Assembly: GCF_001905725.1 (NCBI RefSeq)
Contig: NZ_LIWB01000016.1
Coordinates: forward strand, 1-64,000
DNA: 64,000 nucleotides
Direction: 5' to 3'
Origin: Streptomyces sp. CB02400
GTDB lineage: Bacteria > Actinomycetota > Actinomycetes > Streptomycetales > Streptomycetaceae
Of this stretch, positions 17,471-26,347 are shown piece by piece. Within the stretch, counting starts at the first letter, position 1; every line of letters begins with the position of its first letter. Below the pieces are notes generated by a model that saw nothing but the letters and a program-made list of their open reading frames with translations, ran no database searches and was not told where the DNA came from. The position numbers were made by a program, and so were the translations under genes.

Positions 17471-18880
17471 TTGAGCATCACCACCGCAGCGCCGCAGACC
17501 GACGACGGCACCGCCCAGCGGATCCCGCTGTCGTACAACCAGCAGTTCCTGCGCGCCTTCGACAAGGGCGAGACGGACGGCGCCTTCGGCCACCGGCACA
17601 CCCTGGTGTGCGGCTGGCGCGTCACCGGCGCCGTCGACACCGACGCCTTGCAGCGTGCCCTCGACGACGTGGTCGAACGGCACGAGGTGCTGCGCACCGC
17701 CGTGGTCGGCGACGACGAGGGCGGCCACCAGGTCGTCCACCCGCCCGCGCCGGTCGCCCTGGAGGTCACCGACCTGCCCGATGCGGACGACACCCCCCGC
17801 GACGTGCGCGCCGAGGAGTTCCTGAACGACCTCGACGCCGCCCCGTACCCGGTGCGCGAACTGCCCCACCTGCGGGCCTTCCTGGGCCGCTTCGACACCA
17901 CCGACGCCGTCCTCGTGCTCGCCACCCACCACACGTCCACCGACGCCTGGTCCCTCCAGGTCCTGATGCGCGACCTGGTGGCCGCCTACCGCGCCCGCGC
18001 GGCCGGCGCCACGGCCGACCTCGGCGAGGTGGCCCAGTACCGGGAGTTCGCCCGCTACCAGCAGGAGAACGCCGACAGCAGCCGTATCGACCAGGCCCGC
18101 GCCTACTGGCGCGAGCGTCTCGCCGGAGCCGAGATCACCGGCATCACCTCCGACCGCCCGGCCCAGGCGGACCTGCCGAGCGCGTACGGCGTGCACCGCT
18201 TCGTCTTCGACACCGAACTGTCCAAGAAGGTCGTGGAGTTCGCCCGCGCCGAGCGCTGCACCCCCTTCATGGTGCTGGCCGCCGCCTACAGCGTGCTGCT
18301 GCGCCGGCGCACCGGTACCACCGACGTCGTCTTCCCGACCTTCTCCTCCGGCCGCTACGAGGAGCGGTTCGCGGACTCGGTCGGCCCGTTCTTCAACTTC
18401 GTGCCGATTCGTATCGACACCGGCGACTGCACCACCCTCGCCGACGTGCTGGACCGCTCCCGCGCGGCCTGCGTGGGCGCCTACCGCAACGAGATCCCCT
18501 TCGCCCGCATCGCCGAGGACAGCCCGGCCCTGCTCGCCCCGTTCGCCGACGGATTCCTCGCCGTCGTCGCCTTCGAGGTGCTCCAGTCGGCCTTCCCGCT
18601 CGACGGCGAGGACGGCGGGGACGGCAAGGACGGCAAGGGGACGGAAGGCCCCCGCTTCACCGAGATCCGGCGCCGCACCCTGTCGCAGCAGGTCAGCTCG
18701 GCCATCCCGGACGGCGGCCTGTGGGCCATGGACGTCCTGCCCGGCGGCGAGCTCGCGGGCAGCCTGAAGTTCGACCACAACCGCTTCGACGAGCGCACCG
18801 CCCGCGAACTGGTGGAGCAGTTCCGGCACCTGCTCACGGTCCTGAGCGGCGCCCCGCAGACGCCGCTGGCGAAGCTGTGA
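17471..18880 (+). CDS. Free-standing condensation enzyme
   Basis: The protein has 469 residues, a single NRPS C domain. The catalytic HHxxxD motif is H153-H154-x3-D158 (THHTSTDAW), and a later SVGPFFNFVPIRID matches the C-domain core. Such free-standing enzymes join a carrier-bound acyl group to a soluble amine or alcohol; SgcC5 of C-1027 is the best known ester-forming example. It lies 51 bp after the A-PCP gene and probably uses its product. I prefer TTG 17471 (AAGG 10 nt upstream) over TTG 17462. A Gly/Asp/Lys-rich insert (DGEDGGDGKDGKG) sits near residue 378. Confidence 0.9.
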   Translation: MSITTAAPQTDDGTAQRIPLSYNQQFLRAFDKGETDGAFGHRHTLVCGWRVTGAVDTDALQRALDDVVERHEVLRTAVVGDDEGGHQVVHPPAPVALEVTDLPDADDTPRDVRAEEFLNDLDAAPYPVRELPHLRAFLGRFDTTDAVLVLATHHTSTDAWSLQVLMRDLVAAYRARAAGATADLGEVAQYREFARYQQENADSSRIDQARAYWRERLAGAEITGITSDRPAQADLPSAYGVHRFVFDTELSKKVVEFARAERCTPFMVLAAAYSVLLRRRTGTTDVVFPTFSSGRYEERFADSVGPFFNFVPIRIDTGDCTTLADVLDRSRAACVGAYRNEIPFARIAEDSPALLAPFADGFLAVVAFEVLQSAFPLDGEDGGDGKDGKGTEGPRFTEIRRRTLSQQVSSAIPDGGLWAMDVLPGGELAGSLKFDHNRFDERTARELVEQFRHLLTVLSGAPQTPLAKL

Positions 18881-18959
18881 CCGCGACGGCCCCGCAGGCG
18901 ACCCCTCCGACTCCGACTTCGATTTCGACTCCGACTTCGACGCAAGAGGACCGATCCCG

Positions 18960-20198
18960 ATGACTTCCACCCTGCCCGAGACGTTCGCCCCGCGCGCGGC
19001 CGTGCCGGAGCCGGACCTCACCCCGGACGAGATCGTCGCCCGCGCCGAGGAACTGGCGGCCGGCCTGCCCGCCCGGCAGGCCGAGACGGAGCGGCGCGGC
19101 CACTACGCCGAGGACACCCACGAGGCGTTCACCCGCGCCGGCTTCTACCGCATCCTGGTCCCGCGCCGGTACGGCGGCTACGAGTTCGGTCCGGCGACGT
19201 TCATGAAGGTCGCCACGACCCTGGCCCGCGGCTGCCCGTCGACCGGCTGGATGTACCTGTTCGGCGCCGCCCACGCCCTGGTCGCCGCGACCCTGTTCGA
19301 CGAGCGCACCCAGGCCGAGCTGTTCGCCGGCGGCGACTTCGTCTGCCCGGCCACGGTCGCCCCCGCCGGCAGCGCGACCCGCGCCGAGGACGGCTCCTGG
19401 CTGCTGGACGGCGTCTGGAACTACTGCTCGGGCGCCCCCTACGCCACCCACTTCATCGGCCACACCCTCGTCTTCGACGACCCCGACGGGCCGCCCGCAC
19501 CGATGCTGTTCATCGCCGAACGGTCGCAGTTCGAGCGTCTGGACGACTGGGGCGACCAGCTCGGCCTCAAGGGCAGCGGCTCGCACAGCATCCGCATCCA
19601 GGGCGCCCGCGTCCCCGCCCACCGCACCCTGCCCGGCCACCTCAGCCAGATCCCGGTCACCGACGAACTGCCGGGACGCACCCTGCACGGCCCCGAGTAC
19701 GGCGGCGGACCGCTCAGCTTCATGCTGCTCGAACTCGGCGCGCTGGCCGTCGGCATGGCCCAGGGCGCCCTGGACGCGTACGAGGAGCTGATGCGCACCC
19801 GTACCACCACGTTCTTCCCGATCGTCCCGCGCACCGAGGACCCGGACTTCCAGTTCCGCTTCGGCGAGGCCACCGGCATGATCGCCACCGCGGACGCGGC
19901 GATGACCGAGGCCGTACGCCAGTGGGAGCAGCTCTGCCTCAAGGACGCCGCGGCCTTCACCCGCGAGGAGGAGCTGCGGCTGGCCACCATCAGCCGTGAG
20001 GTGGTCCGCCTGTGCTGGAGGGCCGTCGAGGGCCAGCTCTTCCCGACGGCGGGTTCCAGCTCCGTACGCGCGGGGGAGCGCGTCGAACGGGTCTGGCGCG
20101 ACCTGTCGATGCTGCACAGCCACGCCGGCAACGGCGTCTTCCTCGCCTCGCACGCCGGCCGGGAACTGGCCCGCGCGCACTTCGGCACCGGACAGTGA
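18960..20198 (+). CDS. Acyl-CoA-dehydrogenase-fold flavin monooxygenase
   Basis: The protein has 412 residues. It has the acyl-CoA dehydrogenase fold with features of group D flavin hydroxylases (HpaH/C2-type oxygenases): GFYRILVPRRYGGYE near 60, CPSTGWMYL, and WNYCSGAPYATHFIG near 155, where a true dehydrogenase would have other active-site residues and the catalytic Glu is absent. It likely hydroxylates an aromatic or carrier-bound substrate using reduced flavin from a separate reductase. The 80 bp before it contains a short run of degenerate tccgac/ttcgac repeats. It follows the condensation gene in the same operon. Confidence 0.85.
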   Translation: MTSTLPETFAPRAAVPEPDLTPDEIVARAEELAAGLPARQAETERRGHYAEDTHEAFTRAGFYRILVPRRYGGYEFGPATFMKVATTLARGCPSTGWMYLFGAAHALVAATLFDERTQAELFAGGDFVCPATVAPAGSATRAEDGSWLLDGVWNYCSGAPYATHFIGHTLVFDDPDGPPAPMLFIAERSQFERLDDWGDQLGLKGSGSHSIRIQGARVPAHRTLPGHLSQIPVTDELPGRTLHGPEYGGGPLSFMLLELGALAVGMAQGALDAYEELMRTRTTTFFPIVPRTEDPDFQFRFGEATGMIATADAAMTEAVRQWEQLCLKDAAAFTREEELRLATISREVVRLCWRAVEGQLFPTAGSSSVRAGERVERVWRDLSMLHSHAGNGVFLASHAGRELARAHFGTGQ

Positions 20199-20227
20199 CC
20201 GCCCCTTCTGCAGACAGGGAAAATCCC

Positions 20228-21475
20228 ATGGAGCAAGGCTGCCCCTTCGCCCTCGACACCACCGGGCGTGACATCCACGGCGAAGCCGCCGTCCTGCGGG
20301 ACCAGGGGCCCGCGGTCCCGGTGGAACTGCCCGGAGGCGTCCTCGCCTGGTCGCTGAACGGCCACGACGTCATCAAGAGGGTGCTCGGCGACCCCCGGGT
20401 CACCAAGAGCGCCCGCAACCACTGGCCCGCCTTCCAGAACGGTGAGATACGGCCCGACTGGGAGCTGATCAGCTGGGTGGCCATGGACAACATGGTCACC
20501 GCCTACGGCAAGGACCACGTCCGGCTGCGCAAGCTGACCGGCAAGGCGTTCAGCCCGCGCCGCACCGAGGCGTTCCGCCCGCGCGTGGAGGAACTCACCG
20601 ACCAGCTCCTCGACGGCCTGGCGCAGACCGCGCCCGGCGACGTGGTGGACCTGCGCGAGCGGTTCGCCTACCCGCTGCCCGCGCGCCTGGTCGCCGACCT
20701 GATCGGCATGCCCGAGGAGGCCCGCGCCAAGACCGCCAAGGTCATCGACGCCATGGTGGACACCACCATCACCCCCGAGCAGGCCCAGGCCGTGCTCGCC
20801 GGCTGGCGCGGCGCGATGGCGGACCTGATCGCCGACAAGCGGCGCGAGCCCGGCGAGGACATCACCAGCGACCTGGTGGCCGCCCGCGACGAGGACGGTT
20901 CGCGGCTGACCGAGGAGGAGCTGACCGACACCATCTTCGCGATCCTCGGCGCCGGCTCCGAGACCACCATCAACTTCTTCGACAACGCCATCACCGCGCT
21001 GCTGTCGGACCCCACGCAGCTCGAGCTGGTCCGCTCCGGGCAGGCCACCTGGGACGACGTGATCGACGAGACGCTGCGCGTGGAGTCGCCCCTGGCCCAC
21101 CTGCCGCTGCGCTACGCCGTCGAGGACATCGAGCTCGACGGCGTCACCATCCCCAAGGGCGACCCGATCCTGGTCAACTACAGCGCCGTGGGCCGCGACC
21201 CACGGCTGCACCCGGACGCCCCCGGCTCCTTCGACCTCACCCGGCCGGACAAGGAACACCTGTCCTTCGGGTTCGGTCCCCACTACTGCCTCGGCGTGGG
21301 CGTGGCCCGCCTGGTCGCCCGCACCGGCCTGTCCCGCCTCTTCGCCCGCTTCCCCGACCTGTCGCTCGCCGTCCCCCGGGAGGAACTCCAGCCCCTGCCG
21401 ACCTTCATCATGAACGGCCACCGCAGCCTGCCGGTCCGCCTGACGGTCCCGGCGCTGGTCACCACCGGCTCCTGA
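20228..21475 (+). CDS. Cytochrome P450 (CYP107-like)
   Basis: The protein has 415 residues. The I-helix shows GAGSETT (about 240-246), the K-helix ETLR (near 281), and the haem loop FGFGPHYCLG with the ligand C354. Length and motifs fit soluble Streptomyces P450s that hydroxylate or cross-link pathway intermediates with ferredoxin partners; no ferredoxin gene is adjacent. The ATG at 20228 is preceded by an AGGGA site. It is the last gene of the NRPS operon, followed by a long palindrome. Confidence 0.93.
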   Translation: MEQGCPFALDTTGRDIHGEAAVLRDQGPAVPVELPGGVLAWSLNGHDVIKRVLGDPRVTKSARNHWPAFQNGEIRPDWELISWVAMDNMVTAYGKDHVRLRKLTGKAFSPRRTEAFRPRVEELTDQLLDGLAQTAPGDVVDLRERFAYPLPARLVADLIGMPEEARAKTAKVIDAMVDTTITPEQAQAVLAGWRGAMADLIADKRREPGEDITSDLVAARDEDGSRLTEEELTDTIFAILGAGSETTINFFDNAITALLSDPTQLELVRSGQATWDDVIDETLRVESPLAHLPLRYAVEDIELDGVTIPKGDPILVNYSAVGRDPRLHPDAPGSFDLTRPDKEHLSFGFGPHYCLGVGVARLVARTGLSRLFARFPDLSLAVPREELQPLPTFIMNGHRSLPVRLTVPALVTTGS

Positions 21476-21493
21476 GCACGCCGACCGTCCGGT

Positions 21494-21559
21494 GAGGGGA
21501 GCGTTTCTCCCGGCATGACGCCGCCTGCGCGGTGTTCTGCCGGGAGAAACGCTCCCCTC
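21494..21559. repeat. Perfect 21-bp palindrome, element copy 2
   Basis: Arms 21494-21514 and 21539-21559 are exactly complementary around a 24-nt loop. It resembles the inner hairpin of the element at 1748-1888 and the region 26380-26440. It may work as terminator for the P450 operon. Its recurrence points to a dispersed repeat family. Confidence 0.8.
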
Positions 21560-21689
21560 GTGGTGCCGACCCGAACTGCCACGCCCCGTAGAGAAACCGC
21601 CTCCGCTCCCCGGGCGTTGACCAGGTGACGCCGCTCCGTCTTCGCGGGCAGGCGGTGGGTATCGGGGACACAACGGGAGGGAGAGCGGG

Positions 21690-23273
21690 ATGACGCAGGC
21701 CGCGGTGGGTGAGCTGGGTGAGCGGGTGCCGGGGCGCTGGTGGACGGTGCGTCTGGACGCCGTCGGCCGGGGCAGTACGGCCGTGCGCGTCACGTGCAGC
21801 CGGCCCGCCTGTGCCGAACAGCGTCTGCCGTCCACGGCCGCCGGCCGCGCGGCCGCGGTCGCCCACCTCAAGGCCCACCTGCGCGCCGTCCCCGCGCCCA
21901 GGGCCGAGGCGTACTGCGCGTGCCGGGCCGAGAGCTGCCGCACCCATCTGCCCGACACCGGCCGCCCCGCGCGCGGCGAACCCTGGCGATGCGGCGGCCC
22001 GGTCGTCCTCGCGGTCCTCGCCGACCGGGAAGGGCGCCGGTGGCAGGCGATGGAGTGCTGTTCGCGGTGCGCGGCCGCCACCCCCGGAGCGAAGACCGTA
22101 GGCACCTCCCGGACGCCCGACGGCCCGCAGACCACCGGACGCCCGGCCCCCGCGACCACGGGGGTGGGCGTGCCGCGGCTCTCCGACCACCAGGCCCCCG
22201 CAGCCGCGGGTGCGGGCGTGGGCGTGCCGCGGTTCTCCGACCACCAGCCCTCCGTCGGGACGAGGGCCCCGACCCCCCGCTCCGTACCCGCACGGCGCCG
22301 CCCACGGCAGGCGAAGATCGCCCAGCGGGTCGTCCCGCACGACCTGCAGCCCGACGTCCTGCGGGACGAACTCATCGAACTCGGCGACCTCTTCCGCGCC
22401 TACCAGCGGCGCGAGCAGCCCGACCTGGCGCTCCTCGCCGACCTCCAGGAACGCAAGGCCCGCGCCTTCACCACCTGGGCCGGTGTCACCGGCGACGACG
22501 ACCTGCGGGAGGAGGCCCGGCGCGCCGAGCAGGCCGCCGCCACCATCCGCCGCCAGCACCAGCAGCGCACCGGCGGCGTCGCGTACGGCGACGGGCCGGC
22601 CGTGACGCGGCTGCTGACCGTACCGACGCAGTGGGAGCACGTGCGCTCCGTCCTCGCGCACGTGGCCGACCACGCCCCGCTGCCCGGACCGGAGGCACGG
22701 CTGCTGGTGCTGATGCTGACCCTGCGCACCGCGCACACCGGCACCGGCAACCTCGTCGGCCAGGACGTCAACGCGCTGGGCCTGACCGACCCGCAGGACC
22801 TGGTCGAGAAGCTGACCGGCTGCGGCTGGCTGTCCCTCCCCGGCACCGTCGACGACCTGCTCGCCTCCCGGCCGGAGAACCCCACCCCGATCACCGTCCC
22901 CTCCCTGGTGCCCCCCGAGGACGGGACGGGCCCGTTCACGTTCGGCAGGAAGATGCGGCCCAAGCTCTCCGGCTGGGCCCAGCGGGTCGTGACGGACAAG
23001 AAGCTCCGCAAGACCAGGGCCCCCGCCGGCCCCCGACTGCTCGCCCTGACACTGGCCACCCAGGCCGACGCCTCGGGCCGCCTCGGCCCCGACGGCCAGG
23101 GCATCCCCCTGGACATCCTCACCACCCGGGTCCCGGTCGACCTCGACGAACTCCAGGCCCTGACCGACCGCCTGACCACGGCGGACTGGCTCACCGACCC
23201 CACCCTCACCGACACCCGCCTCACCGGCCGCCTGACCGAACGCGTCCTGCCTCTCACCTGCCCCCTTCTCTAG
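21690..23273 (+). CDS. Hypothetical protein, Cys-rich N-terminus
   Basis: I do not recognise this 527-residue protein. The first 140 residues hold many cysteines (CSRPACAEQ, YCACRAESCRTHL, CCSRCAA), suggesting zinc-binding modules. Then comes a low-complexity linker with two copies of GVGVPRxSDHQ, and a helical C-terminal half (residues about 230-527) with patterns such as PDVLRDELIELGDLFRAYQRRE, compatible with DNA-associated Streptomyces proteins. It starts with ATG after GGGAGGGAG. It lies outside any biosynthetic operon and directly follows the palindrome at 21494. Confidence 0.75.
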   Translation: MTQAAVGELGERVPGRWWTVRLDAVGRGSTAVRVTCSRPACAEQRLPSTAAGRAAAVAHLKAHLRAVPAPRAEAYCACRAESCRTHLPDTGRPARGEPWRCGGPVVLAVLADREGRRWQAMECCSRCAAATPGAKTVGTSRTPDGPQTTGRPAPATTGVGVPRLSDHQAPAAAGAGVGVPRFSDHQPSVGTRAPTPRSVPARRRPRQAKIAQRVVPHDLQPDVLRDELIELGDLFRAYQRREQPDLALLADLQERKARAFTTWAGVTGDDDLREEARRAEQAAATIRRQHQQRTGGVAYGDGPAVTRLLTVPTQWEHVRSVLAHVADHAPLPGPEARLLVLMLTLRTAHTGTGNLVGQDVNALGLTDPQDLVEKLTGCGWLSLPGTVDDLLASRPENPTPITVPSLVPPEDGTGPFTFGRKMRPKLSGWAQRVVTDKKLRKTRAPAGPRLLALTLATQADASGRLGPDGQGIPLDILTTRVPVDLDELQALTDRLTTADWLTDPTLTDTRLTGRLTERVLPLTCPLL

Positions 23274-23481
23274 CCGCGCCCTCAAGAAGAACGGCTCGCA
23301 GAGGCTACGACGACGACCCCGGCGGACGGAGGTCCGGCGGGTCGTCGACCGGCGGGAAGACGGCCCCCCGGTCGTCGGGGAACGCGGCCGTTCGGTCCTC
23401 GAGGTGCCGGCGGACCTGTCGCTTCGCCCGCGGCGCGCGTCCGTGGTGCGATGGAACCGGGGGGTGGAAAGGAGAGCGATC

Positions 23482-24456
23482 ATGTCCGCAGCGAAGCGAA
23501 CGAGTGTCGCCGCCCCGGTGTCGGTCCGCCCGCTGGTCGAGCCGGACCTGGACCGGGCCGACGAGATCTTCAGGGTCGCCTTCGGGACCTTCCTCGGGGC
23601 CCCTGAGCCGGAGACGTTCTTCGGGACCGCCGACTATGTCCACACCCGCTGGGCGGCAGATCCGCACGCGGCCTTCGCAGCGACCGTCGAGGGTGAGGTC
23701 GTCGGATCGAACTTCGCCGCCGACTGGGGCAGCGTCGGGTTCTTCGGCCCGCTGACCGTACGTCCGGATCTGTGGGACCAGGGCATCGGCAGGCGCCTCA
23801 TGGAACCGGTCATGGCCTGCTTCGACGCCTGGGAGAACCGCCACCTCGGCCTGTTCACCTTCTCGCACAGTCCCAAGCACCTCGAGCTCTACCGCCGGTA
23901 CGGTTTCTGGCCCCGATTCCTCACAGCCATCATGAAGAAACAGGTCGCCGTCAGTGCCGCGGTCCCCGGCCGAGTGCTGTACGGCGAGCTGACCGCCGCT
24001 GAGCGGACCGACGCACTGCGCCTCAGTCGCGCACTGACGGGGGCCGTGTACGAGGGCCTGAGCCTGGAGCGCGAGATCACGGCCGCACAGGCGCAGGGGC
24101 TCGGTGACACCGTCCTCCTCGAGGGCGCCGACTCCGACCTCGACGGTCTGGCCGTCTGCCACTGCGGAGCGGGGTCGGAGGCCGGTGAGGACGTGTGCTT
24201 CGTCAAATTCGGCGCCGTACGCCCCGGCCCGGACGCCGCGGACCGGTTCGAACGACTGCTGGACGCGTGCGAGCAGCTGGCCGCCGAGAAGGGACTGGGG
24301 CAACTGGACGCCGGAACGAACCTGGCCCGCCAGGACGCCTACCGGCGCATGGTCGACCGCGGTTTCCGTACCTGGCTGCAAGGCGTGACCATGCACAAGC
24401 CCAACGAACCCGGCTACAGCCACCCGGACGCCTACGTGATCGACGACTGGCGCTGA
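23482..24456 (+). CDS. GNAT-family N-acetyltransferase
   Basis: The protein has 324 residues. The N-terminal half has the GNAT acetyl-CoA site (FGPLTVRPDLWDQGIGRRLMEPVM near residues 91-114) and the YRRYGF strand that ends the fold. The C-terminal half looks like a second, degenerate GNAT domain, ending RRMVDRGFRTWLQG. The substrate is unknown. The ATG at 23482 follows GGAAAGGAG. The gene seems monocistronic and is probably unrelated to the cluster. Confidence 0.88.
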   Translation: MSAAKRTSVAAPVSVRPLVEPDLDRADEIFRVAFGTFLGAPEPETFFGTADYVHTRWAADPHAAFAATVEGEVVGSNFAADWGSVGFFGPLTVRPDLWDQGIGRRLMEPVMACFDAWENRHLGLFTFSHSPKHLELYRRYGFWPRFLTAIMKKQVAVSAAVPGRVLYGELTAAERTDALRLSRALTGAVYEGLSLEREITAAQAQGLGDTVLLEGADSDLDGLAVCHCGAGSEAGEDVCFVKFGAVRPGPDAADRFERLLDACEQLAAEKGLGQLDAGTNLARQDAYRRMVDRGFRTWLQGVTMHKPNEPGYSHPDAYVIDDWR

Positions 24457-24522
24457 GCCCACCGCCGTACCCGGCTTCCGGAACCACCTTCACCACGGAT
24501 CAGGAGACTCCGCGAAAACCCG

Positions 24523-24552
24523 TTGGGCGGACGAGGTGGCCACTGCTACGTT
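24523..24552 (+). promoter_or_regulatory. Candidate promoter of leader ORF/hydrolase
   Basis: TTGGGC (24523-24528) and TACGTT (24547-24552) are separated by 18 bp, a plausible vegetative-type promoter. A transcript from here would carry the short ORF at 24590 before the hydrolase gene. Confidence 0.4.
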
Positions 24553-24589
24553 TCCGGAGGCCGTGCGAGAGATCGAGGAGGTGGTACCC

Positions 24590-24643
24590 GTGAACGCAGT
24601 ATCGACATGGGTGCTCCCCTCCGGGGTCGCGGTCGGGCGATAG
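24590..24643 (+). CDS. Possible 17-residue leader peptide
   Basis: A GTG start with a perfect GAGGAGG site eight bases upstream opens a 17-codon frame (MNAVSTWVLPSGVAVGR), ending in TAG 45 bases before the hydrolase ATG. A ribosome site better than that of the following gene argues that it is translated. It may act as an attenuation leader or upstream ORF. No obvious mutually exclusive hairpins were worked out, so the mechanism is open. Confidence 0.4.
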   Translation: MNAVSTWVLPSGVAVGR

Positions 24644-24688
24644 GTCGTCCGGGAGCGCCGTTCCAGTGCACTCCCGAAAGGCACGACC

Positions 24689-25429
24689 ATGCGATTCACT
24701 TCCGAGCGGCGCCTCGACGACGGCGTCCTCGAACGCGAGTTCACCCTCGGTGAGATCCCCGGCATCCTGTGGACGCCCGGATCCGCTTCCGCGTCCGCAC
24801 CGGTGCCGCTGATCCTGCTCGGCCACCCTCCCCTCGGACTGCGCAAGATGTACCCCCGCCTGGTGGACCGGGCCCGGCACTCCGCGGCGGAGGGCTTCGC
24901 CACGGCCACCATCGAGCTCCCCGGAAGCGGTGACCGGCCCCGTTGGCCCGCCGCCGAGCAGGCCCGCGCCGACCTGCGCCGGGTGCTGGAGGCCGGCGAG
25001 CCGGTCAGCGACGAGATCGTCGACGCCCTCGTCCTCCCGCTCGTCGACAAGGCGGTCCCGGAATGGCAGGCCGTCCTGGACGTCCTCCTGTCGCTGCCCG
25101 AGATCGGCGGCCCGGTCGGGTACTCGGGGGGAGTGATCTCCGTCGGCGTCCGGCTGGCGGTGGTCGAGCCGCGCATCGTGGCCGCCGGTCTCTTCGCCGG
25201 GAGTCTCGTGCCCCGCGTCATGTTCGAGGAGGCCCGCCGGGTCACCGTTCCCCTGCACGTCCTGCTGCAGTGGGACGACGAGGGGAACGACAGGCAGGCG
25301 GCCCTGGACCTGTTCGACGCCTTCGGCTCCAAGGAGAAGTCCCTGTACGCCAACATGGGTGGGCACACCGGCGTCCCGCAGTTCGCGGGAGACGCCGCGG
25401 CCCGGTTCTTCACCCGACATCTGATGTGA
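24689..25429 (+). CDS. Alpha/beta hydrolase
   Basis: The 246-residue protein has an alpha/beta hydrolase layout: the oxyanion-region strand PLILLGHPPLG near residue 37, the nucleophile elbow GYSGG near 149, and a C-terminal histidine in NMGGHTGVPQF. It is probably an esterase or dienelactone-hydrolase-like enzyme in the cytoplasm. It is preceded by a short leader-like ORF and followed by a strong hairpin, so it is likely a single-gene unit with its own regulation. Confidence 0.85.
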   Translation: MRFTSERRLDDGVLEREFTLGEIPGILWTPGSASASAPVPLILLGHPPLGLRKMYPRLVDRARHSAAEGFATATIELPGSGDRPRWPAAEQARADLRRVLEAGEPVSDEIVDALVLPLVDKAVPEWQAVLDVLLSLPEIGGPVGYSGGVISVGVRLAVVEPRIVAAGLFAGSLVPRVMFEEARRVTVPLHVLLQWDDEGNDRQAALDLFDAFGSKEKSLYANMGGHTGVPQFAGDAAARFFTRHLM

Positions 25430-25523
25430 GGCCGGGCCGTCGGACCGGCAGCGGACGGTGAGCGGCGTCGGCCGGCATGCCGCTCATCGAGGAAAACTCC
25501 CCTCTCCGCGGCTCTCCGCACCG

Positions 25524-25555
25524 CGGGCCCCTGCCGAACTCTCGGCAGGGGCCCG
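25524..25555 (+). terminator. Perfect 14-bp hairpin terminator
   Basis: Arms 25524-25537 and 25542-25555 pair perfectly around a 4-nt loop, about 95 bp after the hydrolase stop codon. Confidence 0.8.
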
Positions 25556-25596
25556 TGCCGCCTGAAGGTTCTCCGTGAACAAAGCCACTCTCGGCT

Positions 25597-25785
25597 TTCG
25601 CGTACGACCGGCAGCGCGGCGAGCTGAGAGCACTGATCGCACCTGATCAGGGACTGGCCGGCAGGAAGCTCCGCCAGGAGATCGACCTGCTGCTCCAGCG
25701 TTTGCTTCCGGAGGTGTCACCGGTTCCCGCCCCGCCCCTCGTCGCCGGGCGTATCGGGCCACCGTGCACGCGGTCGGGCCGGTGA
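25597..25785 (+). pseudogene. Possible C-terminal gene remnant
   Basis: An open frame without a start encodes a protein-like helical stretch (RGELRALIAPDQGLAG, then KLRQEIDLLLQRLLPE) and ends in TGA at 25783. Upstream the frame has no start with a ribosome site. It looks like the tail of a deleted gene of unknown function. This is a composition-based judgement. Confidence 0.3.
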
Positions 25786-25830
25786 GCCCTGTCCCCGTGC
25801 CGTCGAACATGTCCAGGATGACGGACCCCT

Positions 25831-26208
25831 TCAGGTGGTGGTGGGCCAGCTGCGCAGCAGGGTGGCGATCTTCCCGGCGGTGCAGGCCGGGTCCAGGAGC
25901 AGGTCCTTGAGGGCGAGGGCGTCCTCGCGGGCGGGTTTGACGGTGATCCCGGCGGCCTCGAGGTACATCACGCCGGTGGCGGCGGCGACGGCCAGGTTGG
26001 AGCGCTCCAGCCAGCGGCAGCGGCCCAGCGTGTGCACCAGGGCGGCGGCTTTGGTGTAGGGGCCGTCGTAGACGGGCTGCTCGAACAGTCCGGCCCGGTG
26101 GCGGGCGACCGCCGAGACCGGGACGCCGTAGTCGTCGGGGGCCGGGTCGTTCACCCCGGCGGCCTGGGCGGCCTGCAGGATCCAGGGAACGTCGACGTGC
26201 GGGTTCAT
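25831..26208 (-). CDS. Fic/Doc-like toxin component
   Basis: The protein has 125 residues, the size of Doc. It resembles Streptomyces proteins named fic-family toxin component. The region expected to hold the Fic motif reads HTLGRCRWLERSNLAVAAA instead of the canonical HxFxDxNKR, so catalytic AMP- or phospho-transfer is doubtful. The ATG at 26208 shares its A with the stop of an upstream reading frame (TGATG), the usual antitoxin-toxin coupling. That upstream frame is truncated. The long open frame continues to 26424 but only through repeat sequence. Confidence 0.68.
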   Translation of the reverse strand: MNPHVDVPWILQAAQAAGVNDPAPDDYGVPVSAVARHRAGLFEQPVYDGPYTKAAALVHTLGRCRWLERSNLAVAAATGVMYLEAAGITVKPAREDALALKDLLLDPACTAGKIATLLRSWPTTT

Positions 26209-26346
26209 CAGGCGGCGCGTGCTCCCCGAGCCGTTCCCGTTTGCTGGACGCCCTCGGCTTCGTCGAAGAGTGCCTGGTGTTCGGCCAGGAAGTGGGCGGC
26301 GGCGTCCACCGCGCGGGCGCGCAGGCCACTGGTGTCGTCCTCCCCG
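26208..26346 (-). pseudogene. Truncated antitoxin-like gene
   Basis: The frame encoding LGEDDTSGLRARAVDAAAH and AEHQALFDEAEG ends with a TGA overlapping the toxin ATG. Its 5' part is replaced by the repeat beginning at about 26348, and no start codon or ribosome site remains. This looks like the 3' third of the partner gene of the Fic-like protein. The family could not be identified. Confidence 0.5.
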
Positions 26347-26347
26347 A

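Larger units (their letters stand above)
25430..25830. other. Intergenic region with terminator and gene remnant
   Basis: About 400 bp lie between the convergent hydrolase and Fic-like genes. The region contains the hairpin at 25524-25555 and a protein-like fragment at 25597-25785, both listed separately. Nothing else was identified. Confidence 0.5.

Noticed and set aside
15653..20198. An enediyne-type beta-tyrosine module as in C-1027
   Set aside because: A-PCP, C and HpaB-like genes are present, but no aminomutase, halogenase or enediyne PKS was seen, so only partial similarity is claimed.
19439..22375. A 978-codon minus-strand frame
   Set aside because: It is antisense to the ACAD-like, P450 and hypothetical genes and shows no family motif.
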